Assembly: GCA_036558645.1 (NCBI GenBank)
Contig: DATBFG010000096.1
Coordinates: 1 to 16,930 of the forward strand
Reading direction: 5' to 3'
DNA length: 16,930 nucleotides
DNA from: DATBFG01 sp036558645
GTDB taxonomy: Bacteria > Acidobacteriota > Terriglobia > Terriglobales > Acidobacteriaceae
The notes under the pieces: model-generated
Databases searched by the model: none
Told to the model about the DNA's origin: nothing
Seen by the model: only the letters and a program-made list of their open reading frames with translations
Shown here: piece after piece, positions 6,859-14,865 of the stretch
Position numbering within the stretch: the stretch's first letter is position 1
How the letters are laid out: every line of letters starts with the position of its first letter
Made by a program: the position numbers and the translations under genes

Positions 6859-7209
6859 CTAGCTCCCGTAAGTCTCGAAAATACTGTCGGCACGTTTCTT
6901 CAGCGCGTTGCGCTCCGCCATCGATAGGTTTTCTTTCTCATTCTTGGGAAAGACCGTAATGAGAAAAACCGGGAATTTCTCGTTGCGCCAGATATACACA
7001 ACCCGAGCTCCGCCACTTTTTCCCATTCCTTTGCGTGCAACGCGGACCTTTCGAAATCCACCGGTTCCGCGGATCAAGTCTCCACATTCAGGGTCCGCTG
7101 CCACGAGTGCGACCACGTCGGCCCGCTCCTCCTCGCTAAAAAGCTTGTTCGCAATGGCGAGGTAAGTGGGAGTCTCGATGACCGTCTGCACAACTCCCTT
7201 GTACTCCAT
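6859..7209 (-). CDS. higB: HigB/RelE-type toxin (mRNA interferase family)
   Basis: The product is 116 aa, the expected length for a HigB-2/RelE-type toxin. The sequence carries the family core: a helix pair with SEEERADVVALVAADPECGD, then LIRGTGGFRKVRVARKGMGK, SGGARVVYIW, FLITVFPKNEKENLS and a final AERNALKKRAD helix. Toxins of this class cleave mRNA on the ribosome. The conserved Arg/Lys residues in RKVRVARKG and the PKNEKENL segment are present, so it looks intact. It is first in a two-gene leftward operon with the antitoxin. Its ATG at 7209 has no clear Shine-Dalgarno and is overlapped by one copy of an 11-bp repeat, suggesting direct translational or transcriptional occlusion by the antitoxin. 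It may stabilise the neighbouring element or be chromosomal. Confidence 0.85.
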   Translation of the reverse strand: MEYKGVVQTVIETPTYLAIANKLFSEEERADVVALVAADPECGDLIRGTGGFRKVRVARKGMGKSGGARVVYIWRNEKFPVFLITVFPKNEKENLSMAERNALKKRADSIFETYGS

Positions 7210-7261
7210 TGGACACTATGAGGTCAAGCACAATCGTGTGCCATTGGACACCAATAGTGTC
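7206..7261. promoter_or_regulatory. Duplicated operator-like repeats over the toxin start
   Basis: CCATTGGACAC occurs at 7206-7216, overlapping the toxin ATG, and again at 7241-7251, 35 bp apart. The second copy is embedded in two overlapping inverted repeats, ATTGG-ACA-CCAAT (7243-7255) and GACAC-CAATA-GTGTC (7247-7261). This fits cooperative binding of the dimeric antitoxin upstream of its own operon. A short GGCCT/AGGCC hairpin (7262-7279) lies between this and the end of the VWFA gene but has no T run. Confidence 0.55.
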
Positions 7262-7335
7262 GGCCTCTGGATTTAGGCCCTTCGGACAGACTCAAGCGTT
7301 GAATCTTGAAGACGACAGGGGTGCCATCTAAGGGA

Positions 7336-8319
7336 TTAGTCGGCAGGTCGGATATAGCCCTTCTTAGCGAATACTCTTACTTGTCTCGGATCTCGTGTAT
7401 CACTCAGGCTCACTCGAATCTTGTGCCACCGCCCATCATGACTTGGATGCATTGGGTAATATCCGAGAACATACTGGTCACGTACTTCACGGCTGATCTG
7501 TGTCACAACCGCTTGCGTCTCTAGCCGATCGCGAGCCGCGACGATTCGGCCTCCAGTCACCGATGTCAGGTCGTCAAGTTCGAGTGGTGCGATCCGCTCT
7601 TCCGTGCGCCTGGAATATGGATTGTAGAGCGCTATGGTATACAGTTGAACGCCGGCTTCTTTCAGAACAGACTTCAACTCACGCTTCGTGGCCCGGCTGT
7701 GATTATCGCCGCCGTCAGTAATCACGACCATGACCTTCCGCTCAAAAGGAGCGCTCCGCAATAGACCGAGGGCGGTCATCAGGCTATCCCAAAGTGCGGT
7801 TTGTCCGCCGGGTTCGACAAACGCCAGCGTCTGTTGAAACTGATCGAGAGAGTCACTGCGATCAACGACAATTCTGGGAGTATCGCCAACGATGACCACG
7901 TCGAACTCGTCTTCCGGATTGGACGTGGCAATAAGCTGTGCTGCAGCAATTCGCGCATCCTGAAGCCTGCCGGCCATGCTTCCGCTCGCATCCAGGACAA
8001 CCGCAAGGGCAACTGGCGTATCTTGATGGGAAAAGTACTTTACTGTCTGTGAGACTTTGTCTTCGAAGACGATGAAGTGTTTCGACGTAAGATCCGTTAC
8101 TGGTCTGTCCGAATGGTCGAGAACAGAAACCGGAACGAGTACCAGATCGACACTCTCCTTGAACAAAGCAGCCGATGTTTGGGAACCTGCGCTCAACGTT
8201 GACGGCTGCTGTACTCGAGACTGTGCCATTCCCCCGGCGAGCACTGCCAGCACGAACAACGGCACGCACAGACGGAAGGATATGCAGGAGAGGAGGCGTG
8301 CCCAAATGAAAGCCTTCAT
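7336..8319 (-). CDS. Secreted VWFA-domain protein (acidobacterial VWFA-related type)
   Basis: The product is 327 aa from ATG 8319, chosen over ATG 8349 because AGGGAGAG lies 8 nt upstream and the signal peptide then starts cleanly. N-terminal hydrophobic residues (about 15-31, LCVPLFVLAVLAGGMAQ) form a Sec signal. A short beta domain follows (VDLVLVPVSVLDHSDRPVTD, LTSKHFIVFEDKVSQTVKYF) typical of the VWFA-related family of Acidobacteria. Then comes a von Willebrand A domain with an intact MIDAS: DASGS, the threonine in PGGQTALWDS, and ITDGGDNHS. The C-terminus (REVRDQYVLGYYP, WHKIRVSL, VFAKKGYIRP) is also typical. It likely acts in the periplasm or outside as a metal-dependent adhesion or scaffold protein; the partner is unknown. 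It stands alone, 126 nt from the toxin gene. Confidence 0.85.
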   Translation of the reverse strand: MKAFIWARLLSCISFRLCVPLFVLAVLAGGMAQSRVQQPSTLSAGSQTSAALFKESVDLVLVPVSVLDHSDRPVTDLTSKHFIVFEDKVSQTVKYFSHQDTPVALAVVLDASGSMAGRLQDARIAAAQLIATSNPEDEFDVVIVGDTPRIVVDRSDSLDQFQQTLAFVEPGGQTALWDSLMTALGLLRSAPFERKVMVVITDGGDNHSRATKRELKSVLKEAGVQLYTIALYNPYSRRTEERIAPLELDDLTSVTGGRIVAARDRLETQAVVTQISREVRDQYVLGYYPMHPSHDGRWHKIRVSLSDTRDPRQVRVFAKKGYIRPAD

Positions 8320-8570
8320 GCGAATCGCTCTCCCTTCTGCATGATTCATAGTTGTATTCGGCGGGTTCGACTATGTTGAGCATTACGTACCGGCAACTTT
8401 CCGTCGAACATCTGAATTCGAGCTCCCAGTTAACAGCACGCACTTTTTCGCTTTGATTCATTGGACAATAGAAGGCCTAAAATTCGAATAAAAGGTTCAT
8501 AAATAGTCCGGTAAAGGTGTCGGCTCAAATCAATACGAACTCTTTGTGCACTTCCGAGTCTGGCCGGTGC

Positions 8571-9128
8571 TTAGGAACGGCAGAGAAGGACAATTCCTAA
8601 AAAGATAAAGACCACGGGAACTGCCTTCTCCGCCCATCGGTCAACGAGCCGGAGGATAAGGGACCGATTTCCCAGCCATCTGCCAAACGAGCACCAAAGT
8701 CCAATCAGGCCCGCATAGGCCACCAAGATCAACCACAGATAGCGACGGCCAAAGAAGAAAAATGGAACGTAGACTCCTACATTGTCAGCGCCGCTTGAGA
8801 TCGTTACGAGAGCGATGGACAGAATGCCTAAATTATCAGTGCTCTGATGCAGCATTTTTGTCTGACGAGTTCTGAATAGGTCCTTGATGCCGAGAGTGAG
8901 GGGCAGTATCCCAAGCAGGTGGATCCAGCGGTGAGGAATGACGATGGCAGCCAGTGCGGAGAAAAGGCTGAGGACGACGATCGTCGCAAACCCTAAGTAC
9001 TGTCCCGCGATGATGCGCCGGGGCGGAACACGCCGCGCAAAGAGGAGGGTCAGCAGGACAGCATCATCCACGTTTGTGATAGCGAATGTCGCAACTGCAG
9101 CGAGCAGAACCTGAAAGTACTGGTTCAA
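8571..9128 (-). CDS. cadD: CadD-family cadmium resistance transporter
   Basis: The product is 185 aa from a TTG start (GGAGGAGAGG is 11 or more nt upstream; no better start exists). The opening segment has the CadD-type 'FAITNVDDAVLLTLLFAR', with the paired acidic residues in helix 1 that family members share, and the mirror motif 'SSGADNVGVYVPFFF' in the second half. About five to six hydrophobic helices are visible. The family, part of the LysE superfamily, exports or binds cadmium at the inner membrane. It is the last gene of a leftward series that also encodes a CzcCBA-type RND system, and it lies 85 nt beyond the zinc-ribbon gene, so it may share its transcript. Length is slightly short of the roughly 200 aa usual for CadD. 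No intrinsic terminator is evident downstream. Confidence 0.85.
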   Translation of the reverse strand: MNQYFQVLLAAVATFAITNVDDAVLLTLLFARRVPPRRIIAGQYLGFATIVVLSLFSALAAIVIPHRWIHLLGILPLTLGIKDLFRTRQTKMLHQSTDNLGILSIALVTISSGADNVGVYVPFFFFGRRYLWLILVAYAGLIGLWCSFGRWLGNRSLILRLVDRWAEKAVPVVFIFLGIVLLCRS

Positions 9129-9213
9129 TCAGAAGTTAGCCTCTCCTCCAACGTCTCGCCAATGAGCATTCGACTGCCGGCCCGGCTTTTTACAAAAGGC
9201 TCCCTGGCATGAC

Positions 9214-9696
9214 TTAGCCGGGTACCACAACGCTCACGGTCTTAAAGCCATTGCAGAAACGGCACCGTTCTCCTTCCAGCAGCTTGCCTGATCCCGAACA
9301 CTCGCGGCACCGAACTACGATTTGGAAGTGCGAGGGATCGACTTCTGGAGCCCGCTCCGAGACCTGTTTGACGATCTCAGCACCGTGATACTTTCGAAGC
9401 CAGGAAGAGAGCTGCATGGAGATTCGATCTCGATCTTCCGAACCGAAATGCTCTGACATCTCATGCCACCAACCAGGGAGACAATGGAAGCAGACAAGCT
9501 TTCCGCAGTCGAAGAGCGCCCCCTGATCGGAACAGCGAAAGAACTTGTTGCAGGCGGAACAGCGTTTTACACCCAGCAGAGCCAAGGCATCGGTCAGATC
9601 CTTAAGGTCGTGCTGGATTTGAGAGAGGTCCGGAAATAACGTGTCGTGCGGCGGCTTGCCATCCAGTTGGTTGTGCGAGTTGCGATTCAGTTCCAT
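9214..9696 (-). CDS. Small ten-cysteine zinc-ribbon protein of unknown function
   Basis: The product is 160 aa and the family is not recognised by name. Cysteines are arranged as C46-x2-C49, C55, C64, C69-x2-C72 in the first half and C130-x2-C133, C145-x2-C148 at the end. The last four, in CRECSGSG and CRFCNG, resemble half of a DnaJ-type zinc finger (CxxCxGxG). A Trp pair (PGWW) and a helical middle segment separate the two clusters. There is no signal peptide or membrane helix, so it is cytoplasmic. Its ATG has an ideal AGGAGGT 5 nt upstream. It sits between the aldolase gene (33 nt) and cadD. Metal sensing, metal buffering or chaperone-like help to the exporters is possible from context, but nothing in the sequence proves it. 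Confidence 0.75.
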   Translation of the reverse strand: MELNRNSHNQLDGKPPHDTLFPDLSQIQHDLKDLTDALALLGVKRCSACNKFFRCSDQGALFDCGKLVCFHCLPGWWHEMSEHFGSEDRDRISMQLSSWLRKYHGAEIVKQVSERAPEVDPSHFQIVVRCRECSGSGKLLEGERCRFCNGFKTVSVVVPG

Positions 9697-9729
9697 ACAG
9701 TACCTCCTGTAGCTCGTTGTCCCGCGCGG

Positions 9730-10377
9730 TTATTGGTCGCGGGCGGTGTTCACGAAACTGGTGAAGCGACGTGCCAGTTCCGCAATGCGGTCTGGCTGCC
9801 GTCGGTGGATTGCTTCTCTTGGGATCAGTTCCGATCCAATGCCGAGGGCGACTGCGCCCGCGAGAATAAAACCTGATGCAGTGGCCTGATTCACGCCCCC
9901 GGCGGCTATCATAGGCACGTCTGGGAACATAGCCTTGAGATCGCGAATGTAGTTGTCGCCGCCGACGCGTCCGCAGGGGACGATTTTCACGAAATCGGGA
10001 CGCAGCTTCCACGCTGCCAGAACGTCGCTAGGCGTGAGGGTTCCAGGGATAGTGACGATACTACGGGCGAGAACAAATTTCGTCGTTTCGAGATCAAATC
10101 CATCGCTCGTCACAAACTGTGCTCCCGCCTCCAGACAGTGACCGGCAGTGTCTGCATCCCGGACACTTCCAGCGCCAACGATCATTTCCGGAACGTTCTT
10201 GACTAGATGAGAAATCACTTTGATTGCGTCCGGGACCGTGAGTGCAACTTCCACGATGGGAATCCCACCCCGCGAGACTGACTCCGCCGCGAACATCGCG
10301 TCCTCGGTCGAAGACACTCGGACCGAAGGAATGATTCCCACTTCCTCGATACGGCGCCTGACGTCCTCTCTTTTCAC
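9730..10377 (-). CDS. KDPG/KHG aldolase family protein (divergent active site)
   Basis: The product is 215 aa from a GTG start with AAGGGAG 8 nt upstream. The class I aldolase TIM barrel of the Eda type is clear: E43 in IVEVALTVP, VGAGSV (about 67-72), the PGTLTP turn, the Schiff-base lysine K131 in FVKIVPCGRVGG, and the phosphate-binding AAGGV. Eda-type enzymes cleave 2-keto-3-deoxy-6-phosphogluconate or 4-hydroxy-2-oxoglutarate to pyruvate plus an aldehyde. Against E. coli Eda, the substrate-binding Arg of EVTLRT is Thr here (T47) and Thr73 is Ser, so the substrate may differ. The odd point is context: it lies between the outer-membrane factor (30 nt) and a zinc-ribbon gene of a metal-efflux operon, with no sugar-acid genes nearby. 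Confidence 0.85.
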   Translation of the reverse strand: MKREDVRRRIEEVGIIPSVRVSSTEDAMFAAESVSRGGIPIVEVALTVPDAIKVISHLVKNVPEMIVGAGSVRDADTAGHCLEAGAQFVTSDGFDLETTKFVLARSIVTIPGTLTPSDVLAAWKLRPDFVKIVPCGRVGGDNYIRDLKAMFPDVPMIAAGGVNQATASGFILAGAVALGIGSELIPREAIHRRQPDRIAELARRFTSFVNTARDQ

Positions 10378-10407
10378 CTAGATTGCTCCCTTCGGTCGGT
10401 TCGCATT

Positions 10408-11673
10408 TCAGGAAAGCGAGCGCACGCCCACGGCTTCACGCAACTGCTCGAAAGCCAGCAGATAGGAAGCTAGAGCCTGCAAATATGAAACCTGCGTCGC
10501 GCGATAGCTGCGTTCAGCGTCAAGAAAGTCGAGCAGACTGACGGCTCCACGCTTGTAGGCGTATTCGGATATATCGCGGTCCTTTTTAGCAACCTCGAGA
10601 TAGCCAGAGCGATACAGCTGCACCACTTTCTCGCTTTGCCGCAAATTCTCATAAGCGTCGCGAATGTCGGTCAGCACCTGCCCATTCGTGGCTTTTGCTT
10701 GTTCCTCAGCCTGCGTGATGGCATACCGAGAGCGTGCGACCTCTCCCTGGTTACGATCGAAGATAGGCAGGGGGATACTTGCGCCGAAGGTTGCCGTGTT
10801 AATGCCGGCGGTGTGGGAATAGTTCCCGGAAACCGTTACATCCTGTTTGCTGATTGAACGCTGGACTTCATACGCACTCCTGGCAGCGGCGACGCCCTGC
10901 TGCGCTGCCCTCAAATCAGGCCTGTTCTGGATTCCCTTGAGCTGAAAGTCTTCGAGATTTCCCTTCACGGCTTCAAAGTCGAATGGTCCCGCCACGTCGT
11001 AGTCGGAAGCGACGGATTCATAACCGAGCAACTGACGCAGGTCGGAAAGAGCTTGTGCACGGGCGAGTTCGGCCTGTTGCAAGTCGGTCTCGAACTGCAG
11101 CAATTGAAGCTTGATCTTCAGAAAATCGTCTTCACTAATTGCCCCGGACTTGTAGCGAATTTCACCCAAGTCCACGGTCTGCTGGAAGCTCTTCAAATTG
11201 TCCTTCGCCACATCGAGGGCGGACTCGGCTAACTGCACGCCAACGAACTGCGAAGCCACGCTAAACGCGAGGGTGCGTTCGTTGTCCGAAACCAGGGAAC
11301 GAGTTTGAGCAGTGATATCCTTCGCCGCTTGCAGGCGGTGCTGTCTCTTTTTACCCCTCTCGATGAGATAGCTGAGCCCGAGGTCGCCTTCGGTGGAATT
11401 TTCTAGGTAGTCTTTGGTCCAATTGGAAGGCGAGAACAAGGGCAGATATGCCCACGTCGCGAATAGCGAAGGATTGGGGCGAAGGTTCGCAGTTTGTTCA
11501 GCTGCCTCGCTCTGTTGAATCGTAGTTCGGGAAGCGAGCAGGTTGTGATTGTGTTGCAGGGCCATCTGAATGGCTTCGTCGAGCGTAACGTGCACGGGCG
11601 CGCCTCCCGTTTGCGCGTGCAAAGGAGCCGACAAGACCACGGCTATCATCAGTGCCGACACACGTCGCGCCAT
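10408..11673 (-). CDS. TolC/CzcC-type outer-membrane efflux factor
   Basis: The product is 421 aa. ATG 11673 is used because it falls 4 nt after the RND pump stop with GAGG upstream, and it opens directly into a signal peptide (ALMIAVVLSAPLHA, cleavage likely before QTGG). Two OEP repeats are visible, each ending in long amphipathic helices. The first starts at VTLDEAIQMALQHNHNLLAS; the second includes RPDLRAAQQGVAAARSAYEV and the end helix AYKRGAVSLLDFLDAERSY. Trimerised, it would form the outer-membrane duct through which the RND pump expels cations. Length and layout agree with the CzcC/CusC class (about 420 aa). An earlier in-frame ATG at 11760 would lie inside the pump gene and is not needed. 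The product has few methionines, favouring divalent-metal rather than copper-type export. Confidence 0.9.
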   Translation of the reverse strand: MARRVSALMIAVVLSAPLHAQTGGAPVHVTLDEAIQMALQHNHNLLASRTTIQQSEAAEQTANLRPNPSLFATWAYLPLFSPSNWTKDYLENSTEGDLGLSYLIERGKKRQHRLQAAKDITAQTRSLVSDNERTLAFSVASQFVGVQLAESALDVAKDNLKSFQQTVDLGEIRYKSGAISEDDFLKIKLQLLQFETDLQQAELARAQALSDLRQLLGYESVASDYDVAGPFDFEAVKGNLEDFQLKGIQNRPDLRAAQQGVAAARSAYEVQRSISKQDVTVSGNYSHTAGINTATFGASIPLPIFDRNQGEVARSRYAITQAEEQAKATNGQVLTDIRDAYENLRQSEKVVQLYRSGYLEVAKKDRDISEYAYKRGAVSLLDFLDAERSYRATQVSYLQALASYLLAFEQLREAVGVRSLS

Positions 11674-11677
11674 CGCG

Positions 11678-14600
11678 TTAGACCTCAACCGTCGCCTCCG
11701 TTTCAGGCAGCTTGTCGTTATCTCGGGCAATCCACACATAGATCGTCGGGAGAAGAACAAGGCTCATTGCCAGCGCTGCGATCAAGCCGCCTACGATGAC
11801 AATGGCGAAGGGACGTTGCGAGTCCGATCCGATAGCATGCGACAAGGCGGCGGGGACAAGGCCGAAGGTTGCCACCAGCATCGTCATCATGATCGGACGA
11901 AGACGCAACACGGCTCCTTCAATGGCCGCGTCCACAATCGTGTAGCCTCGTGCCCTAAGTTGGTTGATGTACTCGAGCATGATGACGCCGGTTTGAACCG
12001 ATACGCCGAATAGTGCGAGAAATCCGATTCCCGAGGAAACACTGAAGTGGGTTCCAGTAAGCAGCAGAGCCAGTAGACCCCCGAGCGGCGCCATGGTGAC
12101 GATGGCGAGGATGAGCAATGCCCATTTCGCGGAACGAAACATCGTGTACAGAAGGATGAAGATGATTAAAACCGTAATTGGCACGATGACTGCCAGACGC
12201 GCCTGCGCCCGCTTGGCGCTCTCGTACTCGCCCGACCAGTCGATGCGGTATCCAGCAGGCATTTTCACGTTCTGACTGATCTTGGCCATCGCCTCTTCTA
12301 CGGAGCTGTTCAAATCACGTCCCCGGACGTTAAACGTGACGCTGACGTAGCGGCTGTTCCCCTCTCGATAAATGTCATAAGCGCCATCGCGCACTTCCAT
12401 TTTGGTAAGTTGGGCGAGCGAAACTCGCTCCCCCGACGGAGAGACGAGGCGAATGTTGCTGATGGCGACAGGGCTGTTGCGGTACGTCTCTTGATAGCGC
12501 ACAACCACGTCGTACCGCTCGGGGGTGCCCGCGGGAAGAACCTGACTCACAGCTTTGCCACCCACTGCTGTTTCGACGGCATCCTGAATATCGCTAACAT
12601 TGACTCCGAAGCGAGCGGCCTGCGGCCGGTCCACGGTGAAATTCAGGTTCGGTTGACCTGTATCGCGATAAAGCTTGACGTCCGTGATACCTGGGACCTT
12701 CTGCATGATGTCAGCGACCTGATCGCCCTTTTCTTCCAGAATCCTCAGGTCATTTCCGTAAATCTTGAGCGCGAGTTGGCCCTTGGTCCCCGTCAGCGTC
12801 TCACCGACGTTGTCTTCGATAGGCTGCGAAAAATTCCAAGTTGCACCCGGCAGCTTGGATACTGCCCGATCCATTGCGGCAATCACTTCTTCCTTGTTCT
12901 CATGAAAGACGGAGCGCCATTGATCTCTGGGCTTCAGATCGATGAAGTACTCCGTATTTCCAAAGCCTCCCGTGTCGGTGCCATCATCCGGCCGGCCGAT
13001 CTCCGAGATCACCTGCCTTGCCTCGGGAAACGAAGCGAAAATCAGACGCGCCTGATTCATGAAGCGAGTGCCTTCAGTCAGGCTGGTGCTCTGCGCCAGG
13101 GTCCCGCGTGCCCAAATAGACCCTTCATCCAAGTGGGGGAGAAACTCGGAGCCTATGATTCCGCTGAACCCAAGAAAAATGGTTATGACCAGGCAGGCGA
13201 CACCGACACCCACGGTGATGGTGCGATGTCCCACACACCACCGGAGCCGCCGCCGATAGTGCTCCGTCAGAAAGGCCATCACTGGATTGTGTTTCTCGCT
13301 CGCCCCTTTGCGAAATAGCGTGTTCGCAAGTACCGGTGCAATGAGGATGGAAAAAATCATCGCCCCCAGCAGAGCGAAGGCGACCGTCCACGCCATGGGT
13401 CGGAACAACCGACCTTCGATGCGCTGCAGCGTGAAGATCGGCATGTAAGCGGTGATGATGATGAGTATGGCGTAGAATACCGGGCGCTGCACCTCATGTG
13501 CAGCCTCACGAATGGTCTCGGCAATCGTCCGCTGCCGGATCGATCCATTCTTTAGACGGTTGATGTGGCGAACAATGTTCTCGACCATGACCACGGCGCC
13601 GTCCACCACCATGCCGAAATCCAGTGCGCCCAATGACAGAAGATTCACCGGAACCTTGGTCAAGTCGAGCAAGATCGACGCGAAGAGCAATGAAAACGGA
13701 ATCGTGAGGGAAACAATCAGGGCGGCACGCGTGTCGAGCAGGAAGAGAAACAGAATGATCGTGACCAGGATCATTCCTTCCGCCAGATTGTGCAATACGG
13801 TGTGCAGCGTGAAAGCAAGCAGTTCGCTGCGGTCGATCATTCGCTCCAACTTCACTCCCGCAGGAAGGATGCCGTTGTTAAGCTGGTCGACCTTTGCATG
13901 AAGCTTCTCCAGGGTGGGTCCGGAGTCTGCTCCCTTGCGCATCATCACCTGCGCGAAAATTACGTCGTCGTTGTCGACGATAACTCCATCTTCGCGTCGG
14001 ATTGCCCGCCCCTCATGTCCCAAACGGACTTTCGGTCCTTGCGTCACCTCGGCAATATCTTTCACGCGCAGTGGCGTTCCTGATTTTGTAGTGAGCACCG
14101 TCTGCTCAATGTCACGAACATTGGTGAAGAGACCGATAGTCCGCACGTTCATCTGCTGCGAACCCGTCTCTACGAAATTGCCTCCAGCATTGATATTGTT
14201 GTTGGCCAGTTGCTGTTCGACCTGGCCGATGCTGAGCCCATAAGAAACCAGTTTGTTGGGATCGACTTTGACCTGGTACTCGCGGGTGATTCCCCCGAAG
14301 CTGCTCACGTCCACGATGTCGGGGACGGCTTTCATTTCCTTGATGACCGTGAAGTCTTGAATCGACCGCAGATCCATGATGTCGATCTGAGGATTGGTGC
14401 TTCGGAGCACATACCAGTAAATCTGCCCGGTGGTGCTCCAGTCCGTGCCCATCGATGGCTGCAGCCCTTCCGGCAAATCGGCTTGCGCGATGCGTTCCAG
14501 AACTTTTTGCCGATTCCAGTCATTATTCGAATTGTCGTCGAAGATCATGATCACAAATGACAGTCCGAAAACTGATTCCGAGCGGAGGTGGGTCAGATGT

Positions 14601-14830
14601 GGAATTCCATTCATCTGGATCTCAATCGGAATCGTGACCTGCTGTTCGACCTCCTCAGCCGCTCTGCCAGGCCACTGAGTGATGACGGTGACATAGTTGT
14701 CGGCAATGTCGGGGTATGCCTCCACCGGCAGGTTGTGGAAGGAAACTGCTCCCCAGAGGACAGCCAGGATCGCCAGAGAGATGACGACAAACTTGTTGTT
14801 GAGGGCGAAATCTACGAGAACTCGAATCAT
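11678..14830 (-). CDS. czcA: CzcA/CusA-family heavy-metal RND efflux pump
   Basis: The product is 1050 aa, the full family length. TM1 (VVISLAILAVLWGAVSF) is followed by the conserved 'LPVEAYPDI' and 'TQWPGRAAEEVEQQVTIPIE'. Two large periplasmic loops alternate with TM blocks at about residues 340-540 and 870-1040. In TM4 the motif DFGMVVDGAVVMVEN (404-418) supplies the proton-relay residues D404, D410 and E417. This DFGxxxDGAxxxVEN form is the one described for divalent-cation pumps (Zn, Co, Cd, Ni), whereas CusA-type copper/silver pumps have a different TM4 sequence; exact metal is inferred. It works in the inner membrane by proton antiport, with the adaptor encoded 35 nt upstream and the outer-membrane factor 4 nt downstream. 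The Shine-Dalgarno is weak (AGGA, about 14 nt away). No truncation is seen. Confidence 0.93.
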   Translation of the reverse strand: MIRVLVDFALNNKFVVISLAILAVLWGAVSFHNLPVEAYPDIADNYVTVITQWPGRAAEEVEQQVTIPIEIQMNGIPHLTHLRSESVFGLSFVIMIFDDNSNNDWNRQKVLERIAQADLPEGLQPSMGTDWSTTGQIYWYVLRSTNPQIDIMDLRSIQDFTVIKEMKAVPDIVDVSSFGGITREYQVKVDPNKLVSYGLSIGQVEQQLANNNINAGGNFVETGSQQMNVRTIGLFTNVRDIEQTVLTTKSGTPLRVKDIAEVTQGPKVRLGHEGRAIRREDGVIVDNDDVIFAQVMMRKGADSGPTLEKLHAKVDQLNNGILPAGVKLERMIDRSELLAFTLHTVLHNLAEGMILVTIILFLFLLDTRAALIVSLTIPFSLLFASILLDLTKVPVNLLSLGALDFGMVVDGAVVMVENIVRHINRLKNGSIRQRTIAETIREAAHEVQRPVFYAILIIITAYMPIFTLQRIEGRLFRPMAWTVAFALLGAMIFSILIAPVLANTLFRKGASEKHNPVMAFLTEHYRRRLRWCVGHRTITVGVGVACLVITIFLGFSGIIGSEFLPHLDEGSIWARGTLAQSTSLTEGTRFMNQARLIFASFPEARQVISEIGRPDDGTDTGGFGNTEYFIDLKPRDQWRSVFHENKEEVIAAMDRAVSKLPGATWNFSQPIEDNVGETLTGTKGQLALKIYGNDLRILEEKGDQVADIMQKVPGITDVKLYRDTGQPNLNFTVDRPQAARFGVNVSDIQDAVETAVGGKAVSQVLPAGTPERYDVVVRYQETYRNSPVAISNIRLVSPSGERVSLAQLTKMEVRDGAYDIYREGNSRYVSVTFNVRGRDLNSSVEEAMAKISQNVKMPAGYRIDWSGEYESAKRAQARLAVIVPITVLIIFILLYTMFRSAKWALLILAIVTMAPLGGLLALLLTGTHFSVSSGIGFLALFGVSVQTGVIMLEYINQLRARGYTIVDAAIEGAVLRLRPIMMTMLVATFGLVPAALSHAIGSDSQRPFAIVIVGGLIAALAMSLVLLPTIYVWIARDNDKLPETEATVEV

Positions 14831-14865
14831 GACCGGTTATTGATTTGTCCTGTCGAATAAAGTTC

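Noticed and set aside
9177..9193. GC hairpin followed by T5 (plus strand), terminator-like
   Set aside because: The stem is only 3 to 5 bp with almost no loop, and the T run is on the strand opposite to transcription of the flanking genes.
12410..13318. 302-codon plus-strand open frame
   Set aside because: It is fully antisense within the RND pump gene. The pump protein is complete and conserved, so this is a shadow of its codon bias.
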